The notes beneath the pieces were generated by a model. The model saw only the letters and a program-made list of their open reading frames with translations, searched no databases and was not told the DNA's origin. From Okapia johnstoni (lineage: Eukaryota; Chordata; Mammalia; Artiodactyla; Giraffidae): 64,000 nucleotides of DNA. Shown here in pieces: positions 33,580 through 46,337 of this stretch. The DNA lies in assembly GCA_024291935.2 (NCBI GenBank), contig CM044317.1, positions 65,400,730 to 65,464,729 on the forward strand, in the 5' to 3' direction. Within the stretch, counting starts at the first letter, position 1. Each line of letters opens with the position of its first letter. A program made the translations under genes and the position numbers.

Positions 33580-34510
33580 CTGGTGAAGAAGGCAGTCCAG
33601 ACCCCTCTACTTGTTCTCTGCTCTCCTAAACTCAGCCTCATCTCTGTACCTAGAGCTCGTCAGAGTCAATTTTATTATGTTCAATTTCCCTCGCTATTCT
33701 TGTTTCACAAGAAACCCTCTATTCCCAGATCGACTTCATCTCCAACCCTCTTTCCCCATATATCTGAACATTCTCCTCTTCTTCCTAACATCTGAAAACT
33801 TTCCACTTCATCTTCTGGAACTGACATTCAATCTCTCGCGAAACTCCTTTTACTCTCACTTTTTCTGTCTGAACACTTTCCTTCCCTTTCTCACTTCAGT
33901 GGAAAACTGGCTTTCCCAGAGGACGTTGCTCCCACCCAGCCTTCTTCAGTGGTGGCTGTTTTTCCTTCCACACGTTTCCCCACCCCCAGAAATGGACCTT
34001 GAGACTCACTGCCATTCCAGGTCAATCCTTCTCTCTTCTCCTAACTTTCTACCTAAGCTTTTCATTTCAGATTATCGGTCTGCATAATCCCTTCTTTTTG
34101 CAGTCATTTAATGAGACCTGGATCATTTACCCTCAGTCCCTAAAATTTTGGCTCCTGGCCTACACTCACTCCCTGCAGCCTTATTTCTATCATAATGTTT
34201 GAAGATTTTAATGCTCACACAGGTAATCGCTTTGAGACCTTGCCCCCTCAGTTCCTTGACCTCCTCTTTTTTAATGATCATGTTCCTTACATAACCTCAG
34301 TAACTTAATTATGAAGCATACCTCAGTCCTTTTCAGAATCTCTGTTAATACTTACAGAATTCTCAGTTTCAAGCATCCCAGTTTCTCATTGCTGTTTTCT
34401 CTTTTTATAGTTTTCTCTCTATAGTACTCTTATAAGGTTATTTATACAATGTCCAGAATAGCCCCTGGCAAATTGGGAGTAAAGTGTATACTTGTGGAAT
34501 GAATGAATAA
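33580..34510 (+). repeat. L2 LINE (degenerate, endonuclease part and 3' end)
   Basis: Pyrimidine-rich L2-type DNA. One reading gives a broken form of the endonuclease motif (EDFNAHTGN near 34205-34230, compare GDFN in CR1/L2 endonucleases). The 3' end shows gaatagcccctggcaaattg and gaatgaatgaataatc, as in L2 ends. Confidence 0.5.
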
Positions 34511-34514
34511 TCAA

Positions 34515-36200
34515 CTTGGATTTATCCTAGGAATGACAAGTTTGTGTAAAAATAGCAAGTCAGTTAATATAATTTACCACATTCATAGATTGGAGGAGGG
34601 AACCATGTGATGACTTCAATAGGTACAGAACAGGATGTGATAAAATCAACTCCCATTCATAACTTAAATAAAATCAAAATCTTCTCTACTAGCAACAGAA
34701 TGAACTTCCTTAACATGATAAGAGATATCTGTTTCAAAAAACCAAACTGCAGAAAATAATTTTTAATGTTTTTAATCTTAAAAGATTTTTAATAGAATCT
34801 TAAAAGTTTTCCCTTTGAGATTGGGAATAAAGATGCCCCCTGTTTTTACTTCTACTCATTATGATTATGAAGAGCCTAACCAGTACAAATGGAAAGGGAA
34901 TGGCAACCCACTCCAGTATTCTTCTTGCCTAGAAAATCTCATGGATAGAGAAGTCTGGCTAACTATAGTTTATGAAGTCACAAAGAGTCGGACATGACTG
35001 AGTGACTAACAGGGAAACAGTACAAAAACTCAAGGAAAAAAAGGCATGCATATTACAAAGTGGAAAATAAGTTGTCATCATTTTCAGAAAATTAATTGTG
35101 AAGAAAATCACAAATAATGGACTAAAAATTTATTGGAGTTAATATACTCATTTAGCAAGATTTCTAGATCTAAAAATCAATCTAAAATATTAATTGAAGT
35201 TTGGCACAACAAGGAAAAAGTTTAGAAAATGAACATTTACAAATGACACTATCAATAACATCATTAAAACATACACTATAAAGGAGTAAATATAATCATG
35301 TATGGGTATCACCTTCACAAAGAAAAATAAAAAAGTTTAATTTGTTATTAAAGAAGAGCTAAATAAAGAAGAGATATACCATATTAATTATTTGGAAGAC
35401 AATATTTTTAAAGGTATCAGTTCTTCCCCTATTGATCTGTGACTTTAATGAAAGTCCAATACATTTCTGAGTAGGGTTTCTGTTTGGAGATGGGGGAGGT
35501 TGTTATAAATGTAATAAGTTGATTCTAAATTTTATGTAGAAACGCCAAAAGCTGAGAATGATTAACATACTTCAAATAAGAAGATCATCAAGGGTATTTG
35601 TTCTACTTAGTATCCATTATAAAGCTATAGTTATTAATACAGTGAGATACAGGTTCAGTGTCAAATGGGTAAATGGTACAGAATAGGGGACCTAAAAACC
35701 GACCACACAAATAAGGATGTTTGGTATATGATAGAGGTTTTATTAATGATAAGTGGGAAAGATGATTTTTTTCAATAAATTATTTTGGAGCAATTGATGT
35801 CAATATGGAAAAAAATTGAGATCTTACTTTTACCTAGCCCCAAATTCAATTTCAGTTGCAATACAGATCTAAACATGAAATGCAACATTTTCAACTTTTG
35901 GAAGAGTACTTTTGAGAATGTCTTTATGAACCAGGGTTGGGAAGAATTTCTAAACAAAAAACAAAGACACAAAACTAATGGGAAATGCTGATAAATGTGC
36001 CTACATTAAAATTAAGCAGTTCTTTTTCATTAAAGAAAAACAGTGAAAGATGGGAATAAAGGAGGAGAAGACTTTGCAACATATCTAACTGACAAAGGAC
36101 TAGTAATTAGAATATAGAAGGAACTCCTTGTCAATAAGGGAAAGAAATAATCTAACTGAAAAAAAAATCAGGTAAACAAGCTCTTTCTAGAAAAGGAAAA
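34515..36200 (+). repeat. Degenerate L1M, ORF2 3' part (copy B)
   Basis: Starts at the same ORF2 position that copy A reaches at 32174 (ggatttatcctaggaatgac), so it is a separate copy. Later parts include aatggtacagaataggggac near 35670, gggaaatgctgataaatgtg near 35980 and gggaataaaggaggagaaga near 36053. Many stops. Interrupted by the SINE at 34890. Confidence 0.6.
34890..35017 (+). repeat. SINE BovA, 5'-truncated
   Basis: Only the BovB-derived part (gaatggcaacccactccag to catgactgagtgactaac). Duplication cagtacaaa at 34881-34889 and 35018-35026. Confidence 0.88.
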
Positions 36201-36998
36201 TAGCCAGTTAGTATTAAAAACTGAAACAAGCTATTGAAAAGGCTTTTAGGATGTCCTGATACATCATGACAAGGCAGAAAAGTTGCTCTCTATGTCACAA
36301 GCATGGTAACAATACCTTCCTTCAAATCCCATAGCATAGCCAGCAGAGCTAATGGGGAACATGCCTGGGTCAGAGACCAACATCAGAGCAAGGGCTCTGC
36401 AGTCTCAGCTAAGGACCACGCTCATTCTCCTCACTGAGCTTGGAGCTTACCTGAGGTTTGAATGCTCTAAGTGCCTGCTATGCTCCTTCTGAGGATCGTT
36501 ATTGCAGGTGATTCCTCATGATTTGTCCAACAGTTAGTTGGACAGAGGATTGACCTGAAGGCAGCATCTGTAGGCAAGTCAGTGACCCTGTGTGGGCCTG
36601 GCATGAGAACTCTGTCTTGTAGGAATGCACTTGCTGGATTGTGTCTGCCTAACCCATGCAGTCTCTCTGTTTCTCAATAGTTTGCATGTAGAATGCCAGC
36701 GTAGGTACACATAGTTTGGAACACGTGCACCCAGAAAAGAGGAAGTGGAAGCCATGAGGCACTAAAGGCTAATAAAAAAAGGAAAGTCACAGATCAAGGG
36801 AAAAAGGCTATAGAAGCAGAGACAGAGAGAGAAGCCAGGAGAAGAACTAGAATTGCTGGACTAGAGGGAGCAGGGGTGCTCATTTTTGAGAGGGTTGGGT
36901 GCTCTCTATTCAGGAGGCCTGGTGCTGTGGCTTTTGAGACAGAAGCAACAAGAATGTACATCCTTTCCCCTTGCAAATGGAAGGAATTGAATGCATAT
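36201..36998. other. Unassigned DNA
   Basis: No gene recognised. 36250-36780 has higher GC than its surroundings and could be an old LTR, but no motif settles it. Confidence 0.3.
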
Positions 36999-37009
36999 AT
37001 TATTTAATT

Positions 37010-37283
37010 GGAGAAGGCAAAGACAACCCACTCCAGTACTCTCACCTGGAAAATCCCCTGGACGGAGGAGCCTGGTAGGTTGCAGTCTATGGGTCGCTAG
37101 AAGTCGGACACGACTGAGCGACTTTGCTTTCACTTTCCACTTTCATGCATTGGAGAAGGAAATGGCAACCTACTCCAGTGTTCTTGCCTGGAGAATCCCA
37201 GGGATGGGGGAGCCTCGTGGGCTGCCGTCTATGGGGTCCCACAGAGTCGGACATGACTGAAGTGACTTAGCAGCAGCAGCAGC
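37010..37283 (+). repeat. SINE BOV-A2 (dimer) with (AGC)n tail
   Basis: Two BovA units linked by ctttcactttccactttc, ending (CAG)n. Perfect 11-bp duplication attatttaatt at 36999-37009 and 37284-37294. Confidence 0.95.
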
Positions 37284-37294
37284 ATTATTTAATT

Positions 37295-39139
37295 AGTCCT
37301 AAGGATCCCAAAAGGTGATTCCCATTTTATTGATGAGATAGAAGTTCAGAAAAATTGCTTGGCTTGATCACAGTTTTGTGAAAACCCTAAATACTTGCTT
37401 CTAATGAATGGTAGAAAGGTAGAACTTTTGAAACCTATATTTAAGTAGAATAACATGAGATTTTTTTTTTCTATTGTAATTCACTTTTCTGTCCACATTC
37501 CAATGGAACTCTGATGCTTTATTCTCTACTTCCTTCCCTTTGCCACTCCCTCTCTTTTGGTCTCATTAACTTGAATCACCAATAGGATCTTTCAAACATG
37601 TACTATTTGATACCATGTTTTGAGGACTTGTCTTGATAAACGTAAGTTGGGATGTTTTCTTTTGACCCAATGTATAAAATGAAATAATCTGGAAATGTTC
37701 AATCTAGACCAACTTGATTTAACTAACAGTGTAGCAGAGATTATGTGTAATTTGTGACTTGGGAAACATAATTCCCTAGTTAGGAACTGAGAGCATGTTA
37801 CAGTCTGTGGGGTCCATTTTGGTTTAATATGTTTATAATTCTTGAGGGTTGTTTCCTTTTAACTCAGTGTATTAGAATATGAACTATTTGAGAATTCATT
37901 GCAATATGTATAACTGAGAAGGTCTTATTTAATTACCATTTCCTCTTCAAGATAATGCATTTTTTAATCTATCTATACCTATCTGCCAACCAAGCTGTCT
38001 TCCTCATCCTAGGACTGATGTCCAATTCTGAGTCCTGGCCAGAATCCTCTTTATTTTCCTCTGATCCTTATCTACTCTTCTATTGGCACAGAATTTCACT
38101 TTTTTCTAAGGGTTTATCCTTAATGATTGGGTTCAGGTGATAATTTACCACCTTGCCTCAATAAATTCACTACTGCGGGTGCTACTACATTCTGTTCAGA
38201 GCTCTTGGACTCTGTATTGCAATTCCTGTGCTAGACTTGATTTCCCTCATGCTCATTTTGTGCTGAGCTGCATGACCTATGTACACAAATTCTCTGTGGC
38301 CTCCTGACCTTTGTAAGCAAATCCGAGTTCTCCTTGGTTCGTTTGCCAGGCACTGTAATTTTCACTACACTGTGACCTTTTTGTCCAGTGGTTCACCTAG
38401 ATTTTCCTCTTACCATGAAGGGAGGAGTCACTATCCTGTGCCTGGGTTTTGGGTGGGGAGGAAATGCCTCCAGGCAGAAAGGCTCTGGACACAGTTCTTG
38501 AGGACAATGGACATCTTGGCCCACAGCAGCTTTCTGGCTGAGAGGATTTACAACCATGCTGGGGCTCATGGCCCAGCCTGTGTACAACTGGAGAAAAGCC
38601 TCCTGCCATACTGTTCTTTACATTCTCTGTGTCTCTTTACACTTCACAGTGATGTCACCAACAAGACAGAACTATAGGAGAGCCATCAAAGAGCAAATGA
38701 AATAAACAGATCTGGCCCCCAACTGGGCTACTGACATTTGGCTCTTTCTTGAATTTTCCAAAAACTGGATTTAAAAGGAATTGTTCTGTTCTAGAGGAAG
38801 GTTCTAAGACAAGGATTTCTGAGAAAGAGAAGTTATTTTTGGTTAGCCCTTCTGGGCTAATGCCTGGTTTTTGGTGGAATGGGGTAGGTTCTATTTCAGT
38901 CCCCAGGGACTCTGGAGACATGTAGTGCTGTCTGGCTTCAACTCCACCTGGAACAGTGTTTATCAACTGCCCAGCAGGGCCAGCTTCATGGATGTGTGGC
39001 CTACAGAGTCACACAGGGGCCCACACTTGGAAGGGCCTTGCTTTTGGTTTAACACTGCTGTCTTCATCTTGAAATTCCTGATTATTTTTGATCAAGGTGT
39101 ACTGAGCTCCACAAATTATGTGGCTTGTCCTGCTTCCCA
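37295..39139. other. Single-copy DNA, no certain gene
   Basis: A 132-codon frame at 38279-38677 and a 146-codon frame at 38871-39311 are open, but neither resembles a known family and the second overlaps a MER5A fragment. The stretch near 38400-38620 is richer in GC than its surroundings. No splice-bounded exon is convincing. Confidence 0.35.
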
Positions 39140-39295
39140 GACCATTTGCCTCAGAATCACCTGGTATATGCAGATAAATCAGATTCCTACTGTATTAGAA
39201 CTTTCTCTCAGGCCAAAAGTTCTGAATCAGCATGTTAATAAACATCCAATTAATTCTTTCGCAAAGTTTGCAAAGCCAGAGAACCACTGGGATAG
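39140..39295 (+). repeat. MER5A-like hAT fragment
   Basis: cctcagaatcacctggtata at the start and agccagagaaccactggg at the end match the two ends of MER5A; the middle is diverged. Confidence 0.55.
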
Positions 39296-39299
39296 AGAG

Positions 39300-39642
39300 T
39301 CAAGCTATTAGATTCTCAAGCAGCTTTCCTGGTTGAAAGAGAATTCTTGGCTTTGATTTCAAGTAAGGGTGGGGGAAACAAGCATCCATAATTAAAAATG
39401 TTTTATGTAAATTATATTAGGTGGTTTTTTCTTACAGGCAAGATAAATACCTGGAAATAGGCCTAAATTCTCACATTCTCTGTTCAGTCCAGCCCCATTT
39501 ATTTATTTGTGTGTATTTCTATTCCTCTCCCATTAGGTCAGGACAATGCACTCCCCATTTGTTAACTAATTAGATCTGTTAAAAGGGAGTAATACTGCCC
39601 TTGATTATTAGTCTCAAAGAAAATTTCCTCCAATGCCCTTAA
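39300..39642. other. Single-copy DNA, nothing recognised
   Basis: No gene or repeat recognised. Confidence 0.4.
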
Positions 39643-39832
39643 GAAAGTGAAAATGAAAGTCACTCAGTTATGTCCGACTCTTTGCAACTCCCTGGACTAT
39701 ACAGTCCATGGAATTCTCCAGGCCAGAATACTGGAGCGGGTAGCCTTTCCCTTCTCCAGGGGAATCTTCCCAACCCAGACATTGAACCCAGGTCTCCCGC
39801 ATTGCAGGCAGATTCTTTACCAGCTGAGCCAC
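39643..39832 (-). repeat. SINE Bov-tA
   Basis: Antisense element from gaaagtgaaaatgaaagtca to cagctgagccacca; the outermost bases of the tRNA-like head are missing. Confidence 0.92.
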
Positions 39833-40118
39833 CAATCCCTTTAATACACTCAAAAATCAGAAAAGGAGCCCTCATGCATGGCTCGTATGTTTTTGAGGCA
39901 TGCTAGTTGACAGTCTTGCAGGCATATGTATTTAATTTTTATTCCAAACTAATTTCAAGACAGGAAACAACATCAACTTCCTAGAGGACTCCAGTGACAG
40001 ATGTTAACTTGACTCTGAGAGGCAAGGCCCTGGACTTAGGAGGACTGGGGACTGTTGTCTTTTTGTGGATCTTTTTTGGGACTGTGAACACGAAATTAAT
40101 CAGTATTAGTTGTGCTAA

Positions 40119-40321
40119 AGGGCTTCCCTGGTAGCTCAGACGGTAGAGCATCTGCCTATGATGTGGGAGACCTGGGTTCAATCCCTGGGTCGGGAGGATC
40201 CCCTGGAGAAGGCAATGGCAACCCACTCCAGTATTCTTGCCTGGAAAATACCTTGGACTGAGGATCCTGGTAGCCTACAGTCCATGGGGTCGCAAAGAGT
40301 CGGACACGACTGAGCAACTTC
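40119..40321 (+). repeat. SINE Bov-tA
   Basis: Sense element from agggcttccctggtagctca to acacgactgagcaacttc. Perfect 11-bp duplication agttgtgctaa at 40108-40118 and 40322-40332. Confidence 0.95.
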
Positions 40322-40332
40322 AGTTGTGCTAA

Positions 40333-41564
40333 GATTGCAGCATTCAATATTTAATCTAGGTTAAATCACCATAGAGCCATTAGAAGGAAACAGCTTTTCA
40401 TTACGGTGTACAGAGCACAGTTTAACCAGCCTGCTTGTGATGAGAAGGTCCATCTGACACCAGAAAGCCCCTGATTCATCTCACTGCAACACTGTTTGAT
40501 GTCTAGGCTTGAAATTTCATTTTTTTCTAACCACATCAAGCTCAATCTGTGAGCATGAAGTATTTTTCTAATCCATATTCTTAAATGTTGGGTCAATACA
40601 CTGTTTTGACTGATTTTCTGTGCATTTTAAAAATAATATTTTACTAAAATTATGCTTTTTCCTTCTCATGAAAATGAGAGAATTTCATATCAGAAAATTT
40701 TGGGGAAAAATCTATATATTGTTGGACAAACATTTTGATGCCTTTTGGTTTCATTTTATTGAATCATTTTACTTAATAGAATTATTTATAATACATCATT
40801 ATCATCTTTTGATTCAAATACATAAATAAGAATTTTTGGAAGTTAACTAGCAATACGATTAATTTAGACCTTTTACCATTATTGATTTTATCTCATTGTA
40901 TGTTTTAAAAACTAAAATCTTTTGGAATGATGTTCACTCTTTCTTTGAATAAACTCTTTTAACCTGGACTTTCTACTGTTCCTTTGATAAGTAAGTTCTT
41001 TAGAGAGGAATGAGAACATAAGCCATACCGCACAAGTCAGACCCCAAAGGCAATAGTATAAATGATTCCCTGAAAGCCTCTTCTCATCGTTCTGTGTTTC
41101 CCTTCGGATTCCTCTGCTTCCAGGTTCGAGGTGGCAGGCAGCCTCTCAGTCTTGCTGCTCATAATCAGCCCTTAATGCAAGCCTTATCTGAACCTCTCCC
41201 AGAATGGCATTCAGCCATCTGCTCTGCCAGGATGTAAGGCCAGAGAAGCAAATTGAACTGGACTAATTGCCTTAATTGCTAAAGTCAGTCAAACAACTGT
41301 GTGAGGGCCTTAACAGGTACAAACAAACAAAACTTCACACGAGGGTGAGATGTATTTGTCATTTTGGATCTCATCACCCAATTAAACAGTGCAAATGGCT
41401 TGTGTGTACAGTTATTCATAATTTTGATTGTACTCTTTCTCTATAAAAGATCTGTTTATTAAAGAATTACTACAATGTTCTGTGTAAATAGGTTTTATGT
41501 AGTTTATGATTATTTGGTTGAAAAAAGATAAACATTTGCAGGTTCTCAAATAAATATCTGCATA
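40333..41564. other. Single-copy DNA, nothing recognised
   Basis: No gene or repeat recognised. AT-rich with a moderately GC-rich patch near 41080-41250. Confidence 0.4.
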
Positions 41565-41730
41565 CACAGTTTCATTGCTGTATTATTTATAAGCCAAGAG
41601 ATGGAAGCAACCTCAATGTTCTTTGGGAGATGAATGGATAAATGTGGAATATTCACACAAATATTATTCAGCCTTAAAAAAAAGGAAGTCACATCACATG
41701 TTGCAACATGGGTGAAACTTAAGGACGTTT
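41565..41730 (+). repeat. L1 3' end, upstream piece
   Basis: L1-type 3' ORF2 end: agagatggaagcaacctcaa, ggaatattcacacaaatatt, ggtgaaacttaaggacgtt. Cut by the BovB that follows and resumed at 42506. Confidence 0.75.
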
Positions 41731-42505
41731 TTGTTGTTTGGGTGCCCAGTCATGTCCAACTCTTTGTGACCCCATGGCCTACAGCACGCCAGGCCTCCCT
41801 ATCTCTCACAGTCTCCCAGAGTTTGCCCTAGTGCATGCTCATTGTATCAGTGATGCCATACATCCATCTCATCCTCTGACATTCCTTCTCCTTCTGCTCT
41901 CAATCTTTCCCAGCATCAGGGACTTTTCCAATGAGTCAGCTGTTTGCATCAGGTGACCAAATACTGGAGCTTCAGCTTCAGCATCAGTATTTCCAGTTGA
42001 ATATTCAGGGTTGATTTCCTTTAAGATTGACTGGTTTGATCTCCTTGCTGTCCAAGGGATTCTCAAGAGTCTTCTCCAGCACCACAGTTCGAAGGCACCA
42101 ATTTCCTGGTGCTCTTCCTTCCTTACAGTCCAGCTCTCACAACCATCCGTGACCACTTGGAAGACCATAGCCTTGACTATATGGACCTTTGTCAGCAGAG
42201 TGATGTCTCTGCTTTTCAACACACTAAGTTTGTCATAGCTTTCCTGCCAAGAAATAACTGTCTTCTGATTTCTTGGCTGCAGTCACCATCTACAGTGGTT
42301 TTAGAGCTCAAGAAGAAGAAATTGGTCAATACTTCCACCTTTTACCCTTCTATTTGCATGCAATAATGGGGACAGATGCCATGATCTTAGTTTTGTTTTT
42401 CTTTTAATATTTAGTTTTAAGCTGGCTTTTTCACTCTCCTCCTTTACCCTTTTCAGGAGGTTCTTTAGTTCCTCTTCGCTTTCTGCCATTAGAATGGTAT
42501 CATCC
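41731..42505 (-). repeat. BovB LINE inserted in an L1 3' end
   Basis: Antisense BovB of about 775 bp, with ORF2 frames broken (42301-42513 reads EEELKNLLKRVKEESEKASL). Compared with the L1 at 54400-54450, about 26 bp of L1 are missing at the insertion point and there is no clear target duplication. Confidence 0.88.
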
Positions 42506-42740
42506 AAAGACAAATACTGTATGATTCCACTTATACAAGATACCTAGTCAAACTCCTAGAAACAGAGAGTACAATGGAGGTTGCCAGGAGTAAGGGGGTA
42601 TGGGGTAGGGGATAGGGACTTACCATTCAATGGGTACAGCTTGAGTTTTGCCAGATGGAAAAGTTCTAGAGATCTGTTTGTTGCACAGCAAAGTGAATAT
42701 ACTTAACATTACTGAATTAAGCTTAAAAATGGTATTTTTT
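42506..42740 (+). repeat. L1 3' UTR, downstream piece
   Basis: Resumes aaagacaaatactgtatgat, then gaggttgccaggagtaaggg and acttaccattcaatgggtac, in the order of L1M-type 3' UTRs. Confidence 0.7.
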
Positions 42741-44242
42741 TTTACTATAATTAGACATGAAAAATTAAAAAAAAAAACTGAACACTCTCTGATGACAGTT
42801 TAGCTCAATTAGAGCAGGCAAAAAAGTTTAACCCTAACCTTAAAATTAGGTTTAACCCAAAACTTAACAGTAATTTTCTTTGAGCCAGTTAGCTTTCCCT
42901 CTGTGGTATGTTCTGATACTACATCAGTTAGCTTGGCTAGCTATTTTCTGAATGTTAGCCCAGTGTTTCATGGCATTGCTACTGGACTGCAAGTTTAAAT
43001 GGTAGGATTTTAGGACAGCTTATAAATATAAAGGAAAGCACATTTGCTAAGTAACTCACAATCAGCACTATAAAGATTCCAAAAGCATGTTATTTAGCCT
43101 TTTTGAGTATAAAGGTGGAGAAAACACACACATTCCCACTCACTTTTCATTTTTGCTTTTAAATTTTTAAAATTACTTTTTTGACATTAATAAAACCATC
43201 TTCCATTTATAGATTTAAAGAAAATTTGAGTTGAAATTAACCATTTTGCTTATACTGTGCATTCGAATTTCATAGGAAAGTTCATCAACAGGCTGCCCAT
43301 TTTACAATTACAAATTCATTTTCTATTATCAGGTACTGCACTATAATTAGGAGATTATATGTGTAGGCTTTCTGTTCACTAATCTAGTACAATTCTTATA
43401 AACACTAGAAGAAGGCAGTGGGTTAAATATTTAACAATTTTTGTCAATGACTAATGGTTGACTTTGTATATGAAAGCAGTTTGAACTCAAGTTTGACGCA
43501 GTATAGTTGCAGAAGTGCTTTAGAAGAGCAGCACCAAATTCAATTTGATATATCTAACAGCAAACTTGGTATTATTTTATACCAGTACTACTTTAATTGA
43601 CTGATCTTTTGTCATTCACAGTAGCCATTTGTCCTTTGTAGGAATGAAACAAATTTTTTAAAAAGTACTGAGCAAATTTATTACTTTGAGAAATATTCAG
43701 CTCAATCTTTGTAGGACATATTAATTTACAGTTCATTGCATTTACATTCTCAATGAATTATTGGGAGACTTCCACCAGAAGTTTTTGCTCAGATTTAGAT
43801 CATTACTTTTGGCTTAGGAGTGTGACTCCATAGGAATTCAACTATTAACCACATACGAAATATGGATTTTTTTTCCCTTAAAATCTCACTCATGTCGTAT
43901 ATTTCGTTTAACACAGTTATGTGTCATCAACCTGTAATCTGAGCTAAACTAACGCTGTGCCTAAATCATTGTGTCATTGATTTTATTTACTCTTCCCTTT
44001 CAGAAAATCAAAGTGCAATTAAAGTGGCATTAAAATAAGATGACAGGGTAGGAGAAAAAAAATTACAAGTGAAAATATAATATTGCTCTTTATTAAAGAT
44101 TTATATGCTGTGATTACATTGTATTCCTTTCGCGTAAAAGTAAATTTATACAGTTTTCCTATTAAAATAGTCTTAAGCCTATTTCCCACCACTAGTATTA
44201 ATCCACCATCTTGGAAAATAATGGGATTTATGATAAATGTAA
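42741..44242. other. Single-copy AT-rich DNA, nothing recognised
   Basis: No gene or repeat recognised. Confidence 0.45.
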
Positions 44243-44533
44243 ATCAACCCTGAATGTTCATTGGAAGGACTGATGCTGAAGCTGAAGCTCCAATACTTTG
44301 GCCACCTGATGTGAAAAACTAACTCACTGGAAAAGACCCTGAGGCTGGGAAAGATTGAAGGCAGGAGGAGAAGGGGACGACAGAGGATGAGATGGCTGGA
44401 TGGCATCACCGAGTCATGGACGTGAGTTTGAGCAAGCTCCGGGAGATGGTGAGGGACAGGAAAGCTTGGCATGTTGCAGTCCATGGGATCACAAAGGGTA
44501 GGACATGACTGAGTGACTGAACAACAACAACAA
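44243..44533 (+). repeat. BovB LINE, 3' end
   Basis: Sense BovB 3' region from atcaaccctgaatgttcatt to gagtgactgaacaacaacaa. 5'-truncated. Confidence 0.92.
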
Positions 44534-44869
44534 ATAATAGATGTAAACATGAAGTAAATACGTAGGGCCAAGGATTTTTTATGCTTATTAAATACTGTTG
44601 CAATTTGCCTAACAGAAAGTATATTACCTACATGTAGAATATCCTTATAGAACTGGTGCCACTTATTGGCAGGGTACAAGGATACGAATGAAATTAAGGA
44701 ACAGAAGTCAGGTAGTAAAAATATTCACAAATATAGTTTTTAACTCTTTTTGACAAATGCTTTCATTTGTGATATTATTACTTTTTTTTCTCAATAAACT
44801 TAACCAGTAAGCAGACATGCACATCCATAATTTATTAAGTTATTTCAGACCTGAAGTATTCTTCCCTAG

Positions 44870-46100
44870 GCCAGATTCTACTGACTTCCCACCTCTCTTA
44901 GCAGATGATTTTCTTATCTCCTTAATCAGAGAGATCCTGTCAGGAGGCAACCTCCTCCTTATTTTCCTATTTCTCTCTCTGCCCCCTTCTACTTAGATAG
45001 CTCTATCTAGGCCAGGACATAACTTACTCTCTACAATTTAGAGGAATTTTTTTTCCTACTGTCAGAAATTTAATCTCCATTGTTCCATCGGCTCCACTCC
45101 TCTTTTGTCCTTTTTTGGTACCACTGATTTTCTTGTATCTTTGTCCTGTTAGTATTTTCTCCTCCTTGGTATGTGAACACACTGAAATCTCCATATCAAA
45201 CAAGGAAACAAACACAACCATAAACCTATACCCACCCCACACCCTACAGCATGCTCTATCTATTAGCTTATTCTTCCAATTCATTTACAGCTGAAATTAT
45301 CCAAAGAAGACAACACTGTGTTTACCTCTTCATCTCTTTTTTCTTTTGTACTTGTGTTCACTGCAGTCTACTCCTGTCAATTAAGTAAAATTTTTCTGTC
45401 CAAATCATTAGGGTTCTCATTGCTAAATTTGATATTTCTCAGTTTTTTTCTTCCTACATCTCTCCCCAAAGTTCAGTGTTCTTGTTCATTTTGCCTATGA
45501 AAACTTTTCATTTTAATCTTTCACGGTTTTTAGGGTATTTTTTGGCATCCTTACTCCTTACTTTTCCTTTAAACATTGGTACTTACTAGTAGTTGCCTAC
45601 ATGCTCAGACCTCTTTTCTTCTTAATATAAACACTTCCTAAGAAAGGCCTTCTCTATTTTGCTGGCTTCAACTATGACCTGAATGATGGTGAATCTCAAA
45701 TCCACATTACATGCAGATATTTCTCCTGGACTTTGTCACGGCACCTCAAACCTAACTTGGTCAGAAAATTGGAGTCTCTACTGAATGTGGTTTTCTTCTA
45801 TGCAGTGTTCTGTTCAATGGACCAGCAGATATCCAGTCATCCAAGAGAAACTGGGACACAGTCTAGGTTTCAACTTTACTCTTCACATCATGTCTAACTA
45901 GTGTCAGAGTCTTGTCAATTTTACATCTTTAATATCTTCCAAATTCATTTCTTTCTCCTGTCACTGGTTGAATTTTGAACATTATCATCTATTGATGGAA
46001 ACAATCACCTTACTACTTGTTCCAAATTCAGTCCTGATCTCATAAAACCCATTCTTCATCTTCAAGAATAGAAAATTTTCTAACATTCAAATCATATTAT
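44870..46100 (+). repeat. L2 LINE (degenerate)
   Basis: Pyrimidine-rich L2 body: ggtgaatctcaaatccacat, tttctcctggactttgtcac, acagtctaggtttcaacttt, tttaatatcttccaaattca. These are L2 3' half motifs in order. The 5' limit is approximate. Confidence 0.5.
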
Positions 46101-46200
46101 CACAATCCTATTTAACATCTTTAATAGTTCTTTAATGACTTTAAAAAAAAAAATAATCCCACTCATTAGCATAGCAAAGAAGATCATTTGGCCCCTCTGC

Positions 46201-46337
46201 CTGGAAAAGGAAATGGCAACCCACTCCATTATTCTTGCCTTGAAAATTCCATAGATAAGGAGCCTGGTAGGCAACAGTCCATAGGGTAGCATAGAGTCGG
46301 ACAAGACTAAAGCGACTTAGAATGCATGCACGCATCC
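46201..46337 (+). repeat. SINE BovA, 5'-truncated
   Basis: ctggaaaaggaaatggcaac to gacaagactaaagcgactta plus a short tail. The tRNA-like head is absent. Confidence 0.88.

Noticed and set aside
33583..34087. Overlapping frames of 70-158 codons (33583-33795, 33611-34087)
   Set aside because: They lie in pyrimidine-rich, degenerate L2 sequence, which gives Ser/Leu/Phe/Pro-rich chance frames.
38279..39311. Frames of 132 and 146 codons
   Set aside because: No known family; the second overlaps a MER5A fragment. No splice-bounded exon evident.
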